Assembly: GCA_013152695.1 (NCBI GenBank)
Contig: JAADFV010000170.1
Location: 3,269-9,032 of the forward strand
Source of the DNA: Chloroflexota bacterium
GTDB taxonomy: Bacteria; Chloroflexota; Anaerolineae; J102
DNA length: 5,764 nucleotides
Reading direction: 5' to 3'
A model generated the notes under the pieces. The model was not told the origin of the DNA, searched no databases, and saw nothing but the letters and a program-made list of their open reading frames with translations. Shown piece by piece: positions 5,713 to 5,764 of this stretch (position 1 is the first letter of the stretch; the number at the start of each line of letters is the position of its first letter). Made by a program: the position numbers and the translations under genes.

Positions 5713-5732
5713 CCCCATTTTGAAACACACCC
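5710..5732 (-). repeat. Right terminal inverted repeat of the MITE-like element
   Basis: Read on the minus strand it begins GGGTGTGT and continues TTCAAAATGGGGGCA, matching the left end at 21 of 23 bases. Confidence 0.85.
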
Positions 5733-5741
5733 TTCAGACGA
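5733..5741. repeat. Target-site duplication, right copy
   Basis: An exact copy of TTCAGACGA directly abuts the right end of the element. Because the copy is undamaged, the insertion is probably recent or still recognisable as a single event. The remaining 23 bases of the window (5742-5764) show nothing I can name. Confidence 0.85.
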
Positions 5742-5764
5742 GGAGACTATATCCGTTTAGTCGG

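Larger units (their letters stand above)
5495..5732. mobile_element. MITE-like non-autonomous transposable element, 238 bp
   Basis: The element is bounded by 23-bp terminal inverted repeats (5495-5517 and 5710-5732) that match at 21 of 23 positions and share the inner block TTCAAAATGGGGGCA. It is flanked by an exact 9-bp direct repeat, TTCAGACGA. That combination is the signature of transposition by a DDE-type enzyme. There is no transposase and no believable coding sequence inside. The open frames crossing it translate to low-complexity Pro/Gly/Leu-rich text of the kind produced by hairpin repeats. The interior is packed with GC-rich hairpins. It presumably moves using a transposase encoded by a relative elsewhere in the genome. 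A 9-bp duplication fits several insertion-sequence families (IS1, IS4/IS10/IS50 and some IS5 members among them), so I do not assign one. The left end lies 17 bp upstream of the -35 box of the regulator promoter, so the insertion replaced the native sequence upstream of that promoter without damaging it. Confidence 0.85.

Noticed and set aside
5424..5728. Two long open frames, one on each strand, across the non-coding block upstream of the regulator
   Set aside because: Both read through the terminal repeats and GC-rich hairpins of the MITE-like element, give low-complexity text rich in Pro, Gly and Leu, and lack any family motif or ribosome site. The plus-strand one also starts inside the operator and promoter region.

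Overview
The window looks like a bacterial chromosome segment, most likely from Chloroflexota (Anaerolineae-like). The main clue is the substrate-binding lipoprotein: its lipobox is followed by a Pro/Ala/Thr and Val/Glu-rich linker (VTVKETVEVPVEVVVTPTP), a style I associate with that phylum. The assignment is inference, not a search result. Composition is moderately GC-rich, and all five recognisable genes lie on the minus strand.

In the direction of transcription (right to left) the layout is as follows. (1) A non-coding block at 5397-5764 holds a short non-autonomous transposable element (MITE-like, 5495-5732) with 23-bp terminal inverted repeats and a 9-bp target duplication. Next to it is a near-consensus sigma70-type promoter (5449-5477) and a LacI-family operator-like site (5425-5438). 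(2) A LacI-family regulator occupies 4359-5396. (3) After a 95-bp gap comes a family-5 extracellular solute-binding lipoprotein (2473-4263). (4) A 150-bp gap then carries two strong tandem hairpins. (5) A DppB/OppB-type permease (1333-2322), a DppC/OppC-type permease (446-1330) and the N-terminal part of a DppD/OppD-type ATPase (1-434, running off the window) follow, tightly coupled by a 2-bp gap or 4-base overlap and then an 11-bp gap.

Together these encode a peptide/nickel/opine-class (Dpp/Opp) ABC importer: lipoprotein receptor, two-permease channel and ATPase. The usual second ATPase would lie beyond position 1. The LacI-family regulator, with its conserved sugar-pocket motifs, suggests an oligosaccharide or glycoside importer rather than a peptide importer. 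Such re-use of the Dpp/Opp architecture is known, for example, for cello- and manno-oligosaccharide transporters of Thermotoga. The ligand cannot be read from this sequence.

The window is mostly an ordinary sugar-uptake operon. The least expected structures are the intact MITE just upstream of the regulator promoter and the double hairpin between the receptor gene and the permease genes. I see no defence system, CRISPR array or RNA gene.
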